Assembly: GCA_001464055.1 (NCBI GenBank)
Contig: LNET01000040.1
Location: 1-60,666 of the forward strand
Reading direction: 5' to 3'
From: Burkholderiales bacterium Ga0077543
GTDB taxonomy: Bacteria > Pseudomonadota > Gammaproteobacteria > Burkholderiales > Burkholderiaceae_C
Length of the DNA stretch: 60,666 nucleotides
Made by a program: the position numbers and the translations under genes. This document shows, in pieces, positions 28,674-38,378 of the stretch. Numbering within the stretch: the stretch's first letter is position 1; each line of letters opens with the position of its first letter. The notes below the pieces were generated by a model. It saw only the letters and a list, made by a program, of their open reading frames with translations. It had not been told where the DNA came from and searched no databases.

Positions 28674-31600
28674 GCGTGGATTGTGGCTGATCGGTCGAGC
28701 CCGCTTGACACCGCCGCCGGCTCGGGCAGGCGCACGCTGGGCGGGCGCAGCCGCACTTCGGCCACGACTTCCTCGCCACGCTGCTCGATCAGCAGTTCAG
28801 CGCTGCGCCGGGGCAGCAGCGCGCGCACCAGGCCCAGGCCGGAGACGCTGCCCGGCACCTGGGCCAGGCTGAAGCCCGCTGGCAGCCGGCCGCGGCCGGT
28901 GATGCGCACCACGACTTCGGCGCCTTCGGTCTGCAGCGCACAGCGCACGCCCCCGCCAGCCACGCCGTGCTTGATGGCGTTGGTGAGCAGTTCGTTCAGC
29001 ACCAGCGCCACCGGAATGGCCTCGGGCTCGGGCAGCAGGTGCGGAACCTCGGCCATCCCGGCTTCGGCCTGGGCCACGCTGATGGTCTGGCCGAAGGTGA
29101 TCTGCACCGAATGGGCGATGGCCCGCAGCAGGCCGGCCAGTCCCAGCGGCCCGGCCATGCCCACCTGCAGGCCATAGACCTGGGCAATGGCGCGCACCTG
29201 GCCCACGGCTTCGGAGAGCACCAAGGCCAGCTCGGGGTGGCGCACGGCGTTCTGCTGCAGCAGCCCGGCCACGCCCTGCAGGTTGTTCTTGATGCGGTGG
29301 TGCACTTCGCGCACCAGCAGTTCACGCTGGTCGATGGCGGCGCGCAGGCGCGCCTGCTCGGCCATGCGCTGTTCGGTCACGTCGCTGGCCACCAGCAGCA
29401 TCTGTGCGGCCATGCCGCCGCCGGCAGCCAGCGGGGCCACGCGCACGTCCCACACCCGCGGCGCCAAGGCGCTGGCGTCGGTCTGCAAGGCGGCGCCCGG
29501 GTCGCGCCACTCGTACTGTGCCCGCTCGCCGTCGGCCGCGGCCGTCTGCAGCCAGCCGTGCAGGGCCTCGGCCTTGGCCGGGTACGGGCAAGCCGCCAGG
29601 CCGTCGGCGAGCAGCGCATCCAGGCCGCAGCCGAAGAAGCTGGCCGCGGTCTGGTTGACCTGCAGCACGCGCTGGCTGCGCAGGTCGAACAGCGCAATCG
29701 CCAGCGGCGCAGTCTCGATCACGCGCTGCAGCGAGGCCTGGGCCTGGGCGATGCTGACTTCGGCCTGGCGCCGGCGTTCGATGTCGAGCAGCGCGAAGGT
29801 GACCTGGCGGCCGCCGCCGGCCTCGCCGCGGCCGGTGAGCACGGCGTTGCCCACGACCCAGAACTCGCGCCCGTCGCGGCCGCGCAGCCGGCATTCGAAG
29901 GTCTCGGCCCGGCCTTCCTGCAGCCGCAGCAGGTGGTCGCCCTGGCGCAGCGGGTGGTCGGCCTCGGGCGTGGCCACGGTGCTGATGGGTTCGCCGACGA
30001 AATCGGCCAGTTCACCGGCGAACATGCGCCGGGCCGAGCGGTTCATCCATTCGATGCCGTTGTCGGACACGGTGACGATGCCCACCAGCACCGAGTTCAG
30101 GATGGCGCGCTGGCGTTCGGCCTGCAACGCCAGGGTCTCGCGCGCACGTCGCCGTTCGTCGATGTCGACGAAGCTGCAGATCAGGCCGGCCTCCAGGTCT
30201 TCGGCGTCGACCGGGCGCACCGCCACCTGCACCCAGCGCAGGCTGCCGTCGCGCCGGCGCAGCAGGCGTTCGCCGCTGAAGCGTCCATGGTCGCGCAGCG
30301 CACTGCTGACCTTGGCTTCGAAGGCGACACACTCGCGCGCGTTCTCGTACAGCTCGGCGGCGTCCAGCGCGGTCAGCTCGGGCGCGGCGTAGCCCGCCAG
30401 CGCGCCCATGGCCTGATTGGCGCGCTCGATGCGCGCACCCCGCAGGTAGACGATGCCGACCTCGGACAGGCTGAACATCAGTTCCCGGTCGCGCAGCAAT
30501 TGCTCCAGTTCGGCCTGCTGGCTTTTCAGGCGCGAGATGTCGGTGAGCACGGCCACGGCCTCGGTCTCGTCGCCATGGCCGGCCCCCTGCGCCCGCCGCA
30601 CCGACAGCGAATACCAGACGGTGCGCACCGCCCCACCTTCTTCACGCTGCACCGGCAATTCGGCTTCGAAGGGCTTGCCCTCGTCCAGCGCGGCGCTGGC
30701 CTGCTGCACGGCTTCGGGCAGGGCGGTGCCGTGGCCGAAGATCTCGGCCAGGGTGGCGCCGGCGGCAGCACCGGGCTGGAAGCCCAGCATGCGTTCGAAG
30801 CGCCGGTTGCAACGCACCAGCATCGGCCCGCGCAGATAGGCAATGCCGGCGGTGCTGCCGTCGAGGATGGTGGTCAGTTCGCGCAGCAGCTGTTCGTTGC
30901 GCTGCAGCGCCCGTTCCTGTTCGGTGATGTCGAGCGTCACGACCGAGGTCGTGCGCCGGCCGCCGCCCAGGGCACCGGGTTCGACCCGGGTCAGCAGCCA
31001 GCGCGCACCGAGTTCCGGGTGGCGCACGGCGTAGCGCACCTCGGTGCGTTCGCCGTTGCGCAAGGCGTGCTGCAGGCGTTCGTATTCGGGCAGGCTGTCG
31101 GGTTCGACGAGTTCGCGGCCGATGCCCAGCAGCGCGCCACGGGCGCGCGGCGCGGCCGGCTCTGCCGAAGACACCGCAGCCTCGCCCTGCGCGCTTGCCC
31201 GCGGCGTGGGCGCGAGCCAGCCTCGCGCCGGCTCGTAGGTCGCCACGCCGATGCTGGCGGTGTCCATCAGCATGCCCATCTCCAGGCGTGCCAGGTCGCG
31301 TTCTTCCTCGGCGCTGCGATCTTCCACCACGGCCATCACCCGCGGCTGTCCGCCGTCGGCAGCGAAGACCCGCAGCCGCGCACCGAGCTGACGACGGCCG
31401 CCACCGCCGCCGGGCACCACGACCAGGCGTTCGACGGCCGTGCCCGCGCCAAGCAACATCGGCTGGATCTGCCCCGCGCCCTGCCGCTGCGCGGCGGGCT
31501 GCCAGCCCAGCAAGGCCTGCAGCTCCGGGCCGGCTTCGTCCAGCACCTCGGGCACGTGCCCGACCAGGGCTTCGAAGGCCGCGTTGCTGCGCACGATCAG

Positions 31601-32071
31601 GCCGGTGTGGTCGTAGACCATCACGCCAGTGTGGCTGAGCTCGAACCACAGGCCCAGCTCGGTCTGCGCGCGCTGCGCCTGGTCGCGCGCAGCGACCTCG
31701 GGGGTGACGTCCTGCAGCAGCGACAGCCATTGCGCGGGCTGCTGCGGCGCCGACACATTCTGCGTGGCGATGCTGAACCAGTGCTCGTGGCCACCGGCGT
31801 CGAGCAGGCGCCGGCGCCGAGCCGGCGGCGGCGTGCCGAAAGCGGCTGCGGCCATCGACTCATGGCGGGCCAGGCGGCTGCCGTCGCGGTCATCGGCGGG
31901 CTCGAATTCGATCAGGTCGCGGCCGACCAGCGCGGAACGCGGATAGCCCAGCAGTTGCACGAAGGCTTCGTTGACGTCGACCACGCCATGGTCGGCGCCC
32001 TGGAGCAGCGCCGGAAACGGCGCACCCCAGACCAGGCGCAGCAAGGCCTCTGCCGAAGGGCCCTGGCTCAT
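28670..32071 (-). CDS. Multi-PAS hybrid-free histidine kinase (HisKA_2 type)
   Basis: About 1133 residues. Six to seven PAS-like repeats run through residues 10-900, for example GVVDVNEAFVQLLGYPR, GVMVYDHTGLIVRSNAAFEAL, GIVYLRGARIERANQAMGAL and GIVTVSDNGIEWMNRSA. The output module is HisKA_2 with the phospho-acceptor His in REVHHRIKNNLQGVAGLLQ (about 920), followed by an HATPase domain (VLNELLTNAIKHGV). No membrane segment, so cytosolic cues such as redox state or small molecules are likely. HisKA_2 kinases typically pair with ANTAR regulators, as here. The ATG at 32071 begins the first PAS. Confidence 0.92.
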   Translation of the reverse strand: MSQGPSAEALLRLVWGAPFPALLQGADHGVVDVNEAFVQLLGYPRSALVGRDLIEFEPADDRDGSRLARHESMAAAAFGTPPPARRRRLLDAGGHEHWFSIATQNVSAPQQPAQWLSLLQDVTPEVAARDQAQRAQTELGLWFELSHTGVMVYDHTGLIVRSNAAFEALVGHVPEVLDEAGPELQALLGWQPAAQRQGAGQIQPMLLGAGTAVERLVVVPGGGGGRRQLGARLRVFAADGGQPRVMAVVEDRSAEEERDLARLEMGMLMDTASIGVATYEPARGWLAPTPRASAQGEAAVSSAEPAAPRARGALLGIGRELVEPDSLPEYERLQHALRNGERTEVRYAVRHPELGARWLLTRVEPGALGGGRRTTSVVTLDITEQERALQRNEQLLRELTTILDGSTAGIAYLRGPMLVRCNRRFERMLGFQPGAAAGATLAEIFGHGTALPEAVQQASAALDEGKPFEAELPVQREEGGAVRTVWYSLSVRRAQGAGHGDETEAVAVLTDISRLKSQQAELEQLLRDRELMFSLSEVGIVYLRGARIERANQAMGALAGYAAPELTALDAAELYENARECVAFEAKVSSALRDHGRFSGERLLRRRDGSLRWVQVAVRPVDAEDLEAGLICSFVDIDERRRARETLALQAERQRAILNSVLVGIVTVSDNGIEWMNRSARRMFAGELADFVGEPISTVATPEADHPLRQGDHLLRLQEGRAETFECRLRGRDGREFWVVGNAVLTGRGEAGGGRQVTFALLDIERRRQAEVSIAQAQASLQRVIETAPLAIALFDLRSQRVLQVNQTAASFFGCGLDALLADGLAACPYPAKAEALHGWLQTAAADGERAQYEWRDPGAALQTDASALAPRVWDVRVAPLAAGGGMAAQMLLVASDVTEQRMAEQARLRAAIDQRELLVREVHHRIKNNLQGVAGLLQQNAVRHPELALVLSEAVGQVRAIAQVYGLQVGMAGPLGLAGLLRAIAHSVQITFGQTISVAQAEAGMAEVPHLLPEPEAIPVALVLNELLTNAIKHGVAGGGVRCALQTEGAEVVVRITGRGRLPAGFSLAQVPGSVSGLGLVRALLPRRSAELLIEQRGEEVVAEVRLRPPSVRLPEPAAVSSGLDRSATIHA

Positions 32072-32075
32072 GGGA

Positions 32076-33350
32076 TCAGTCGAGCTGGCGCGCCGAACGC
32101 AGTCCCAGCAGCAAGGCGCGGTTGATCTCCCCGGGCGACAGGAACAGCTTCTCGGCGCACTCGCGGATGTCGAAGATCGACTCGCCTTCGATCGCACGCA
32201 CCAGGTCCAGGTAGGGCAGATGCGGGCCGCCATCGCCACGCAGCGCCAGCTGCACCCGCTCGGGCACCGGCACGTTGGCCAGGAGCTCGTCGAAAGGCTG
32301 GTTCAGAAGCCGGTCGAGCAACGAAAACACGCCGCAGATGAACATCTCGCCGCAGAGGTCGCGGTCACCTTGCGGTCGCACCAGTTCTTCCATGATGAGG
32401 CCGCGGCGTACCGCGGCGTGCATCACCGGCTTGCCCGTGGCGTCCTTGCTGGCCGAAGCCAGCAGCAGCACCAGCCAGCGCTTCAGGCGCTGGTAGCCCA
32501 GCAGCATCACCGCATGACCGAAGCTGTTGATTTCGACCGACATGCCGAAAGCCGGTGAATTGAGGTAGCGCATCAGCCTGAAGGCCAGCGTCGGGTCGCG
32601 CTTGAGCGTGGCTTCCAGCTTTGCCACCGGCAACTCGGCGTCGACGCCCTGGATGAGTTCCATCACCGTGGTGATGTCGGCTGGCACGGTGTTGCGGCCG
32701 GTGCCGCGCGGTGCCGGATCGTCGTGCGGCCAGCCCAGCACGGCCACGGCGCCGCGCTCGAAGGCGGTGGTGGCCTCGGCGGTCGACCGGATGCCGGCGT
32801 AGACCGACGACACCAGGCGCACCCCCGGCGGTGGTGCCGCCTGGGTGCGGCGATCGTCGCTGAGTTCCATCACCGAATGGGCGAAGCAGGCCAGCATCTC
32901 GGGCGACAGCGGTGTCAGCGGCCGACCCTTGACGAGCAGGATCGCACCCTGGGCGTGCAGTTCCTTGAGCTTCGAAGCGTTTGCCGGGTCCACCGCCATG
33001 AAGGCCGGGATCTCCAGCATGCGGTGCACGCCCGGACCGATGGCCATGACCGCCTTCAGCAAGGCTTCATTGGCGATGTTCAAGGACAAGGGCGGCCGCG
33101 GCCCGGGGGTACCGGCCGCCCCGGCCCTGGCCTCGCCCGGGTTCAGCGGACGCAGGCTGAGCTTGAGCTCTTCGCCGGCTTCGGCAGGGGGCCAGACTTC
33201 GTCCAGCGCCGACAGCAGGGCCTGGGCATCGGGCCTGGCGTCGCGCGGTTCCGGAAACACCGTCAGCCGGGTGGCCACGACCGTGCGTTGCCGGTCGATC
33301 ATCGGGCTGTAACCCAGGGCCACCTGGCCCAGAACGGGATGGTCTTGCAT
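32076..33350 (-). CDS. HDOD-domain signalling protein (EAL-like/HDOD)
   Basis: 424 residues. The N-terminal 200 residues have the layout of a degenerate EAL domain (GYSPMIDRQRTVVATRLTVFP at the start, then LSLNIANEALL) without the catalytic EAL triad. The C-terminal HDOD domain includes ELPVAKLEATLKRDPTLAFRLMRYLNSPAFGMS and INSFGHAVMLLGYQRLKRWLVLLL. Relatives such as CdgJ of Vibrio affect motility. It lies between the kinase gene (4 bases from its start) and flgL on the same strand. The ATG at 33350 is preferred to a TTG at 33356. Confidence 0.87.
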   Translation of the reverse strand: MQDHPVLGQVALGYSPMIDRQRTVVATRLTVFPEPRDARPDAQALLSALDEVWPPAEAGEELKLSLRPLNPGEARAGAAGTPGPRPPLSLNIANEALLKAVMAIGPGVHRMLEIPAFMAVDPANASKLKELHAQGAILLVKGRPLTPLSPEMLACFAHSVMELSDDRRTQAAPPPGVRLVSSVYAGIRSTAEATTAFERGAVAVLGWPHDDPAPRGTGRNTVPADITTVMELIQGVDAELPVAKLEATLKRDPTLAFRLMRYLNSPAFGMSVEINSFGHAVMLLGYQRLKRWLVLLLASASKDATGKPVMHAAVRRGLIMEELVRPQGDRDLCGEMFICGVFSLLDRLLNQPFDELLANVPVPERVQLALRGDGGPHLPYLDLVRAIEGESIFDIRECAEKLFLSPGEINRALLLGLRSARQLD

Positions 33351-33425
33351 GAGCAACAGGGGGCCCAGGGGGCGCCGGTCAGGGCCGCCCGGCGTGCCCT
33401 GACTGAAGGCGACAGCGCCGGACGG

Positions 33426-34352
33426 CTACTTCAAGTAATCGAACAACGACATGCGCTGCACGGTCGAGAACATCTTCAACGCGGCATCGTAGCCGGTCTG
33501 CTGGTTCTGAAAGTCGGAAATGGCCTCGATTAGGTCCAGATCTTCCGCATTTGAGCGGTCGCGCTGGGCGTCCAGCTTGCTCTGGCTCAGCCGCGACTCG
33601 ACGCCGTCGATGCGGTTCAGCGCCTCGCCCGTGCGGGCGCGCCACTGCGCCAGGTTGGCCCCGGTGGCGTCGATGTCGCCCAGCCCGGTGCTGACGATGT
33701 CGGCGACCTGGGTCGAGGTCTGGCCCGGGACGAGCAGGCCATTGATGATCCTGTCCAGCGCCGCGAACACCGACAGCGGCTGGGTCGGATCGGCCGGGTC
33801 GGGCGTGGCCAGGAAAGCGGCGTTGCCGTCCACGGTCAGGGGTGTCGTCTCGCCCGAAGCGGCCAGCTGTTCGCCAGTGGTGCCGAAGTACTGCACGCCC
33901 CCGGGGCCGTCGACCAGCGGCGGGCTGTCGGCACCCTGGCCACCGAACAGGTAGCGACCAGCACCGTCGGTGCGGTTGGCCACGGCCAGCAGGTCGTTGC
34001 GCAGGCCGCGGATGGCGTTGGCGATGGTCAGGCGATCGCTGTCGACCAGGCTGCCGTTGCCGGCGCTGATGGCCAGTTCACGCGCCTGCTGCAGCATCTC
34101 GCCGGCGTCGCCCAGCGCCGACTCGGTCAGCGTCATCGAATTGCGGCTGGCGTCCAGCGCACGCTTGTTGGCGTCGGCACGGCCGATGGCAGCCAGCGCC
34201 CGCTCGGCACGGGCGGCGGCGGCCGGATCGTCGCTGGCACGGTCGACCCGCTTGCCGCTGGTGAGCTGTTCCTGGGCGCGGGTCAGCGACGCCTGGCGGC
34301 TTTGCAGTTGCGAGATCGAAGTCTCGTAGGCCATGTAGGTGTTGATTCTCAT
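33426..34352 (-). CDS. flgL: Flagellar hook-associated protein 3 (FlgL)
   Basis: Hook-filament junction protein, 308 residues, the usual length. Flagellin-like coiled-coil ends are present: MRINTYMAYETSISQLQSRQASLTRAQEQLTSGKRVDRASDDPAAA at the N-terminus (segment 1-46) and DLIEAISDFQNQQTGYDAALKMF at the C-terminus. Last gene of the flgGHIJKL run, 17 bases after flgK. Confidence 0.95.
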   Translation of the reverse strand: MRINTYMAYETSISQLQSRQASLTRAQEQLTSGKRVDRASDDPAAAARAERALAAIGRADANKRALDASRNSMTLTESALGDAGEMLQQARELAISAGNGSLVDSDRLTIANAIRGLRNDLLAVANRTDGAGRYLFGGQGADSPPLVDGPGGVQYFGTTGEQLAASGETTPLTVDGNAAFLATPDPADPTQPLSVFAALDRIINGLLVPGQTSTQVADIVSTGLGDIDATGANLAQWRARTGEALNRIDGVESRLSQSKLDAQRDRSNAEDLDLIEAISDFQNQQTGYDAALKMFSTVQRMSLFDYLK

Positions 34353-34369
34353 CGCGTGTATTCAGCGCG

Positions 34370-36355
34370 TCAGTTGCCGGTCGTCTGCAGCAGGGTGTCG
34401 AACAGGGACTGCGCAACCTGCAGCATCTTGGCCGCGGCCTGGTAGCTTTGCTGGAACTGGATCAGTCTTGCCGCTTCTTCGTCGAGATTGACGCCTGACT
34501 GCGAGGAGCGCTGCGTCTCGGCCTGCCGCGCCACCGCCGACGAGATCGAGGCCGTCGAGGCGCCCGACTGCACGCGCGCACCGACCTCGGCCAGCGCCAT
34601 GGCATAGCCGTCGGTCACCGACACGCCCTCGATCAGCCCCAGGTCGCGCAGCGCCAGCATCGCGCGGGCATTGCCGTTGTTGCTGGCCAGGGTGCCCGCA
34701 GGCGTGGGATCGATGACCAGGGCGTCGCCGTCGCCAGGAACGCCGCTCACCTGCAGTTCGTAGCCGTTGCCGCCGACCAGCCTGTCGCCTGGATTCCAGA
34801 GCACGCTGGCCCCCGTCAAGGACGAGGAAACGCTGTAATCGAAGCCGTCGACAGCCGGCACGAGGCGGGTGAACAACAGGGTCTCGCTGGCGCCCGGAAA
34901 CGGCAGCGATGCTGTCGTCATCGTCAAGGGGCCGACCTGCATCGTTCCGCTGTTGGCCGCCGGCGCGGTGGCCACCAGCGGCGATGCGGCTGCCAAGTCG
35001 CGCGGATCGCGCAGCAGCGTGGCCATGTCGTTGGCGGCCCGGCCCACGGTCTGCAGCCTGAAGGAGTCGCCTGTCTGCGGTGGTGCGGCAGTCCAGTCCA
35101 GCGTGATGCCCTGGAACGTCACCGTCGGACCGGTGAACCTGATGCGGTCGAGCCCGTCGTCGGGGTCGTCCGGGTCGACGAGCAGCTGGCCGCCGGCCAT
35201 GCGGGTCATCTGCCAGGTGCCCGGGCTGCCCGGAACTTCACGCAGGTCGTATTCACTGGCGCGCAAGGCGCCCGGCTCGCCGCTGTAGGACATCTGCACC
35301 ACACCCAGCGGCGCGCCGCTGACGTCGCGCGCATTGTTGGTGTTCGGCAGCGCCAGGGGCTGGGTCAGCCTGAACAGTTCGGGCGTCGGGTCGCTACCCA
35401 TCAGGTTCAGGCCCCGCTGCTGCTGCTGGTTCACCGCCAGCCCGACCTCGGCTGCCATGCGCCCGACGAGGTTGCGCCCGTCGACCAGGTCGGTGTTCTG
35501 AAACCGCAGCAGCCCGGCGACCGTGCCGCCGGCCAGGCTGCTCTGATCCAGCAGGTTGACCCGCGGCCCGGCGACGACACCCACGGCGGCACGGCGGGGG
35601 TCGTTCGGGTCGGGGCGCACCGCCAGCTGTGCGGCTTCGGCGCCGAGCACCAGACGCTGGCCGCCGGCAATGAAGATGCCCATGGTGCCGTCGTCGGCGG
35701 GGATGCGGCTGACCTGCACTTCCTCGCTGAGGCTGGCAATCAGCCTGTCGCGCTGGTCTTCCAGGTCGTTGGCCGGCTGCCCCAGGCCCTTCAGCGCGGC
35801 GATCTGCTGGTTGACGCTGGCGATGTTGCGTGCCAGCCCGTTGATCGTCGTGACGCTGGTCTGCAGGTCGGCACTGACACCGGCCTGGATGTCGTCCAGG
35901 GCCTGCCCGGCTTCGGAGAACCGGGCCGACATGTCGGCGGCGCGCGTCAGCACGACCTGGCGCGTGGCGCTGTCGCCGGGCCGCGTCGCCAGATCGCCCA
36001 TGCTGTTCAGGAAACTCGACACCGCATGGCCCAGGCCAGCCTCACCGGTCTTGAAGACGGTTTCCAGCTGATTGAGCTTGTTCAGCCGGACGCCGTCCAG
36101 CGAAGCCAGGGAACTGGAACGGCTGGCCTCGCCCGTCAGGAAGGCATTGTGCGAACGCGTGACCGTGGCCACGTCCACGCCCTTGCCGAAGAAGCCGGCT
36201 CCGGTGAACTGGCCTTGCGCCGTGACGAGCTGCACGCTTTGGCGCGAGTAGCCCGCGACGTTGGCGTTGCTGATGTTGTGGCCGACGGTCTGCAGGGCGG
36301 CGTAGTTGGCCGCCAGGGCCTTGATGCCCAGCGACATCAGCGGTGAAGCACTCAT
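34370..36355 (-). CDS. flgK: Flagellar hook-associated protein 1 (FlgK)
   Basis: First hook-filament junction protein, 661 residues. The N-terminal signature is clear (SLGIKALAANYAALQTVGHN, then ISNANVAGYSRQSVQL). The C-terminal GVNLDEEAARLIQFQQSYQAAAKMLQ is also diagnostic. The middle is the variable exposed domain. It overlaps flgJ by 4 bases. Confidence 0.96.
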   Translation of the reverse strand: MSASPLMSLGIKALAANYAALQTVGHNISNANVAGYSRQSVQLVTAQGQFTGAGFFGKGVDVATVTRSHNAFLTGEASRSSSLASLDGVRLNKLNQLETVFKTGEAGLGHAVSSFLNSMGDLATRPGDSATRQVVLTRAADMSARFSEAGQALDDIQAGVSADLQTSVTTINGLARNIASVNQQIAALKGLGQPANDLEDQRDRLIASLSEEVQVSRIPADDGTMGIFIAGGQRLVLGAEAAQLAVRPDPNDPRRAAVGVVAGPRVNLLDQSSLAGGTVAGLLRFQNTDLVDGRNLVGRMAAEVGLAVNQQQQRGLNLMGSDPTPELFRLTQPLALPNTNNARDVSGAPLGVVQMSYSGEPGALRASEYDLREVPGSPGTWQMTRMAGGQLLVDPDDPDDGLDRIRFTGPTVTFQGITLDWTAAPPQTGDSFRLQTVGRAANDMATLLRDPRDLAAASPLVATAPAANSGTMQVGPLTMTTASLPFPGASETLLFTRLVPAVDGFDYSVSSSLTGASVLWNPGDRLVGGNGYELQVSGVPGDGDALVIDPTPAGTLASNNGNARAMLALRDLGLIEGVSVTDGYAMALAEVGARVQSGASTASISSAVARQAETQRSSQSGVNLDEEAARLIQFQQSYQAAAKMLQVAQSLFDTLLQTTGN

Positions 36356-37242
36356 GCGATCGACCTCTGCAAGCGCAAGGTGGTGTTGATGACCCTGCCG
36401 AGTTTCTCGGCATAAGCGGGGTCAGTGGCGTAGCCGGCGCGCTGCAGGCCCTGGGCGAAGCCCTGGGCGCTGGCCGCGTTCTGCACGACCTGAGCGTAGC
36501 GCGGACTGTTCTTCATCAGCCTGGCGTAATCGTTGAACGACTCGGCATAGCTGCCGTAGGCGCGGAATTTGGCCGTGACTTTCTGCGCGCGGCCGTCGAT
36601 GTATTCGGTGGTGGTGATCTCCGCCACCGGACCCTTCCAGTTCGGCCCGGCCTTGATGCCGAACAGGTTGAACGAAGGGCTGCCATCGGCATGCCTGATT
36701 TCCTTTCGGCCCCAGCCGGTTTCCAGCGCCGACTGCGAGATCATGAAAGCCGCCGGAATGCCGGTGGCCTTCTCTGCGGCCTGCGCGGCCTGCGTATGCT
36801 GCTGCACGAAGCCGGCCGCACCCGTCTGCGGAATGCGCGTGGGCTGCGCCTGGGCCGCGCTGGCAATCGGCACGGGCGTGTTGTTGGCCGATGTCGTGCT
36901 GGGAATCGGCCCTGGCGACAGACCCATCTGCCTTTCCAGCTGTTTCAGGATGGCCTCGGACAGCCCGCCCTTCATGCCGGTGAGCTGGGTCGCCCACTGC
37001 TTGTCCAGCATCTCCGTGCCCAGCTGCGACCCGGCGTTGTCGAACTCGCCGGCCGGCACGCTGGCGCGCATGCTCTTGACCAGCTCGTTCATGAACAGCG
37101 CCTCGAACTGCTTGGCCGCCTCGCGCGCCGCAGCCTGCGGGTCGGCCGCGGCACGGCTGCGCAGGCCGTCCAGCGGCCGGGTGTCGATGGCCAGGCTGGT
37201 GGCCGGTGCCGCCAGGCTGGCGAAGGAGTTGATGGCGGGCAT
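36352..37242 (-). CDS. flgJ: Flagellar rod assembly protein/muramidase FlgJ
   Basis: 296 residues, two-domain form. The N-terminal rod-capping domain holds QFEALFMNELVKSMRAS. A linker rich in Pro/Ala/Thr follows at about 135-160. The C-terminal glucosaminidase-type domain digests peptidoglycan to let the rod pass; the catalytic Glu is likely in SQSALETGWGRKEI, and FNLFGIKAG and KFRAYGSYAESFNDYA fit the family. It follows flgI by 2 bases and is probably exported by the flagellar apparatus. Confidence 0.95.
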   Translation of the reverse strand: MPAINSFASLAAPATSLAIDTRPLDGLRSRAAADPQAAAREAAKQFEALFMNELVKSMRASVPAGEFDNAGSQLGTEMLDKQWATQLTGMKGGLSEAILKQLERQMGLSPGPIPSTTSANNTPVPIASAAQAQPTRIPQTGAAGFVQQHTQAAQAAEKATGIPAAFMISQSALETGWGRKEIRHADGSPSFNLFGIKAGPNWKGPVAEITTTEYIDGRAQKVTAKFRAYGSYAESFNDYARLMKNSPRYAQVVQNAASAQGFAQGLQRAGYATDPAYAEKLGRVINTTLRLQRSIA

Positions 37243-37244
37243 GC

Positions 37245-38378
37245 TCAGATCACTTCGATCTCGGCGTTCAGGGCACCGGCGGCCTTCATGGCCTGCAGGA
37301 TGGCCAGCAGGTCCATCGGCGTGGCGCCCATCACGTTCAGCGCCTTCACCACGTCGGCCAGCTTGGCGCCAGCGGGCATCTGGATCAGCGCGCCGCCCTG
37401 CTGGTTGATGGCGATGTCGCTCTTGTCGGCCTGCACCGTATTGCCACCAGCCAGCGGGTTGGGCTGACTCACCTGGGGCGTGGTGCTGATCGTCACCGTG
37501 AGGCTGCCGTGGGCCACCGCGCAGGGGCCCAGGGTGACGGCGTCGTTCATCACCACCGAGCCGGTGCGCGCGTTGAGCACGATGCGCGCAGCCGGCCTGG
37601 CCAGCTCCAGCGGCAGGTTCTCGATGTCGGCCAGGAAGCCGACCCGGTCGCCACCGGCCGGCGGCACGCGCACACGCACGCTGCGGCCGTCCTGGGCGTC
37701 GGCGATGCCGCTGCCCTTGGCCTTGTTGATGGCATTGGCCACGGCGCGGGCGGTGTTGAAGTCGTTCGCGGCCAGGCCCAGCACGATGCTGTCACCCAGT
37801 TGCAGGCTGTTGGGGACGGTACGTTCGACGGTGGCGCCATCGGGCACGCGCCCGGCCGACAGGTGGTTGATCTGCACCTTCGAGCCGTTGGCCGCCGCGC
37901 CGGCGCCGCCGACGATGAGGTTGCCCTGCGCCAGCGCGTAGATCTGCCCGTCGGCACCCCGCAGGGGCGTGGCCACCAGGGTGCCGCCGCGCAGGCTCTT
38001 GGCGTTGCCCAGCGAGGAAACGTTGATGTCGATGGCCTGCCCGGGCTGGGCAAATGGCGGCAGCTGCGCCGTCACCAGCACCGCCGCGACGTTGCGCAGC
38101 TGCATGCCGGCGCCAGGCGGAATGGTCACGCCCAGCTGCTGCAGCATGGCGTTCAGGCTTTGCGTGGTGAAGGGGGTCTGGGTGGTCTGGTCGCCGGTGC
38201 CGTCCAGGCCCACGACCAGGCCATAGCCCACCAGCGGGTTGCTGCGCACCCCCTGCACGGCAGCCACTTCCTTGATGCGCACCGCGGCCGACGCCGGCTG
38301 CGGCCACCACAAGGCGGCGCTGGCCGCGACGAGGGCGATGACGATGGCGGCGCGCAGCAGCCGTTCGGTGCCGTTCAT
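37245..38378 (-). CDS. flgI: Flagellar P-ring protein FlgI
   Basis: 377 residues. A Sec signal peptide (AAIVIALVAASAALWWPQPASA) exports it to the periplasm, where it forms the ring in the peptidoglycan layer. Family blocks seen are IKEVAAVQGVRSNPLVGYGLV, GLDGTGDQTTQTPFTTQSL, AVLVTAQLPPFAQPGQAIDI and LADVVKALNVMGATPMDLLAILQAMKAAGAL. It overlaps flgH by 4 bases. Confidence 0.96.
   Translation of the reverse strand: MNGTERLLRAAIVIALVAASAALWWPQPASAAVRIKEVAAVQGVRSNPLVGYGLVVGLDGTGDQTTQTPFTTQSLNAMLQQLGVTIPPGAGMQLRNVAAVLVTAQLPPFAQPGQAIDINVSSLGNAKSLRGGTLVATPLRGADGQIYALAQGNLIVGGAGAAANGSKVQINHLSAGRVPDGATVERTVPNSLQLGDSIVLGLAANDFNTARAVANAINKAKGSGIADAQDGRSVRVRVPPAGGDRVGFLADIENLPLELARPAARIVLNARTGSVVMNDAVTLGPCAVAHGSLTVTISTTPQVSQPNPLAGGNTVQADKSDIAINQQGGALIQMPAGAKLADVVKALNVMGATPMDLLAILQAMKAAGALNAEIEVI

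Noticed and set aside
28967..32125. Plus-strand frame of 1052 codons opposite the multi-PAS kinase
   Set aside because: No recognisable fold; antisense shadow of a GC-rich gene.
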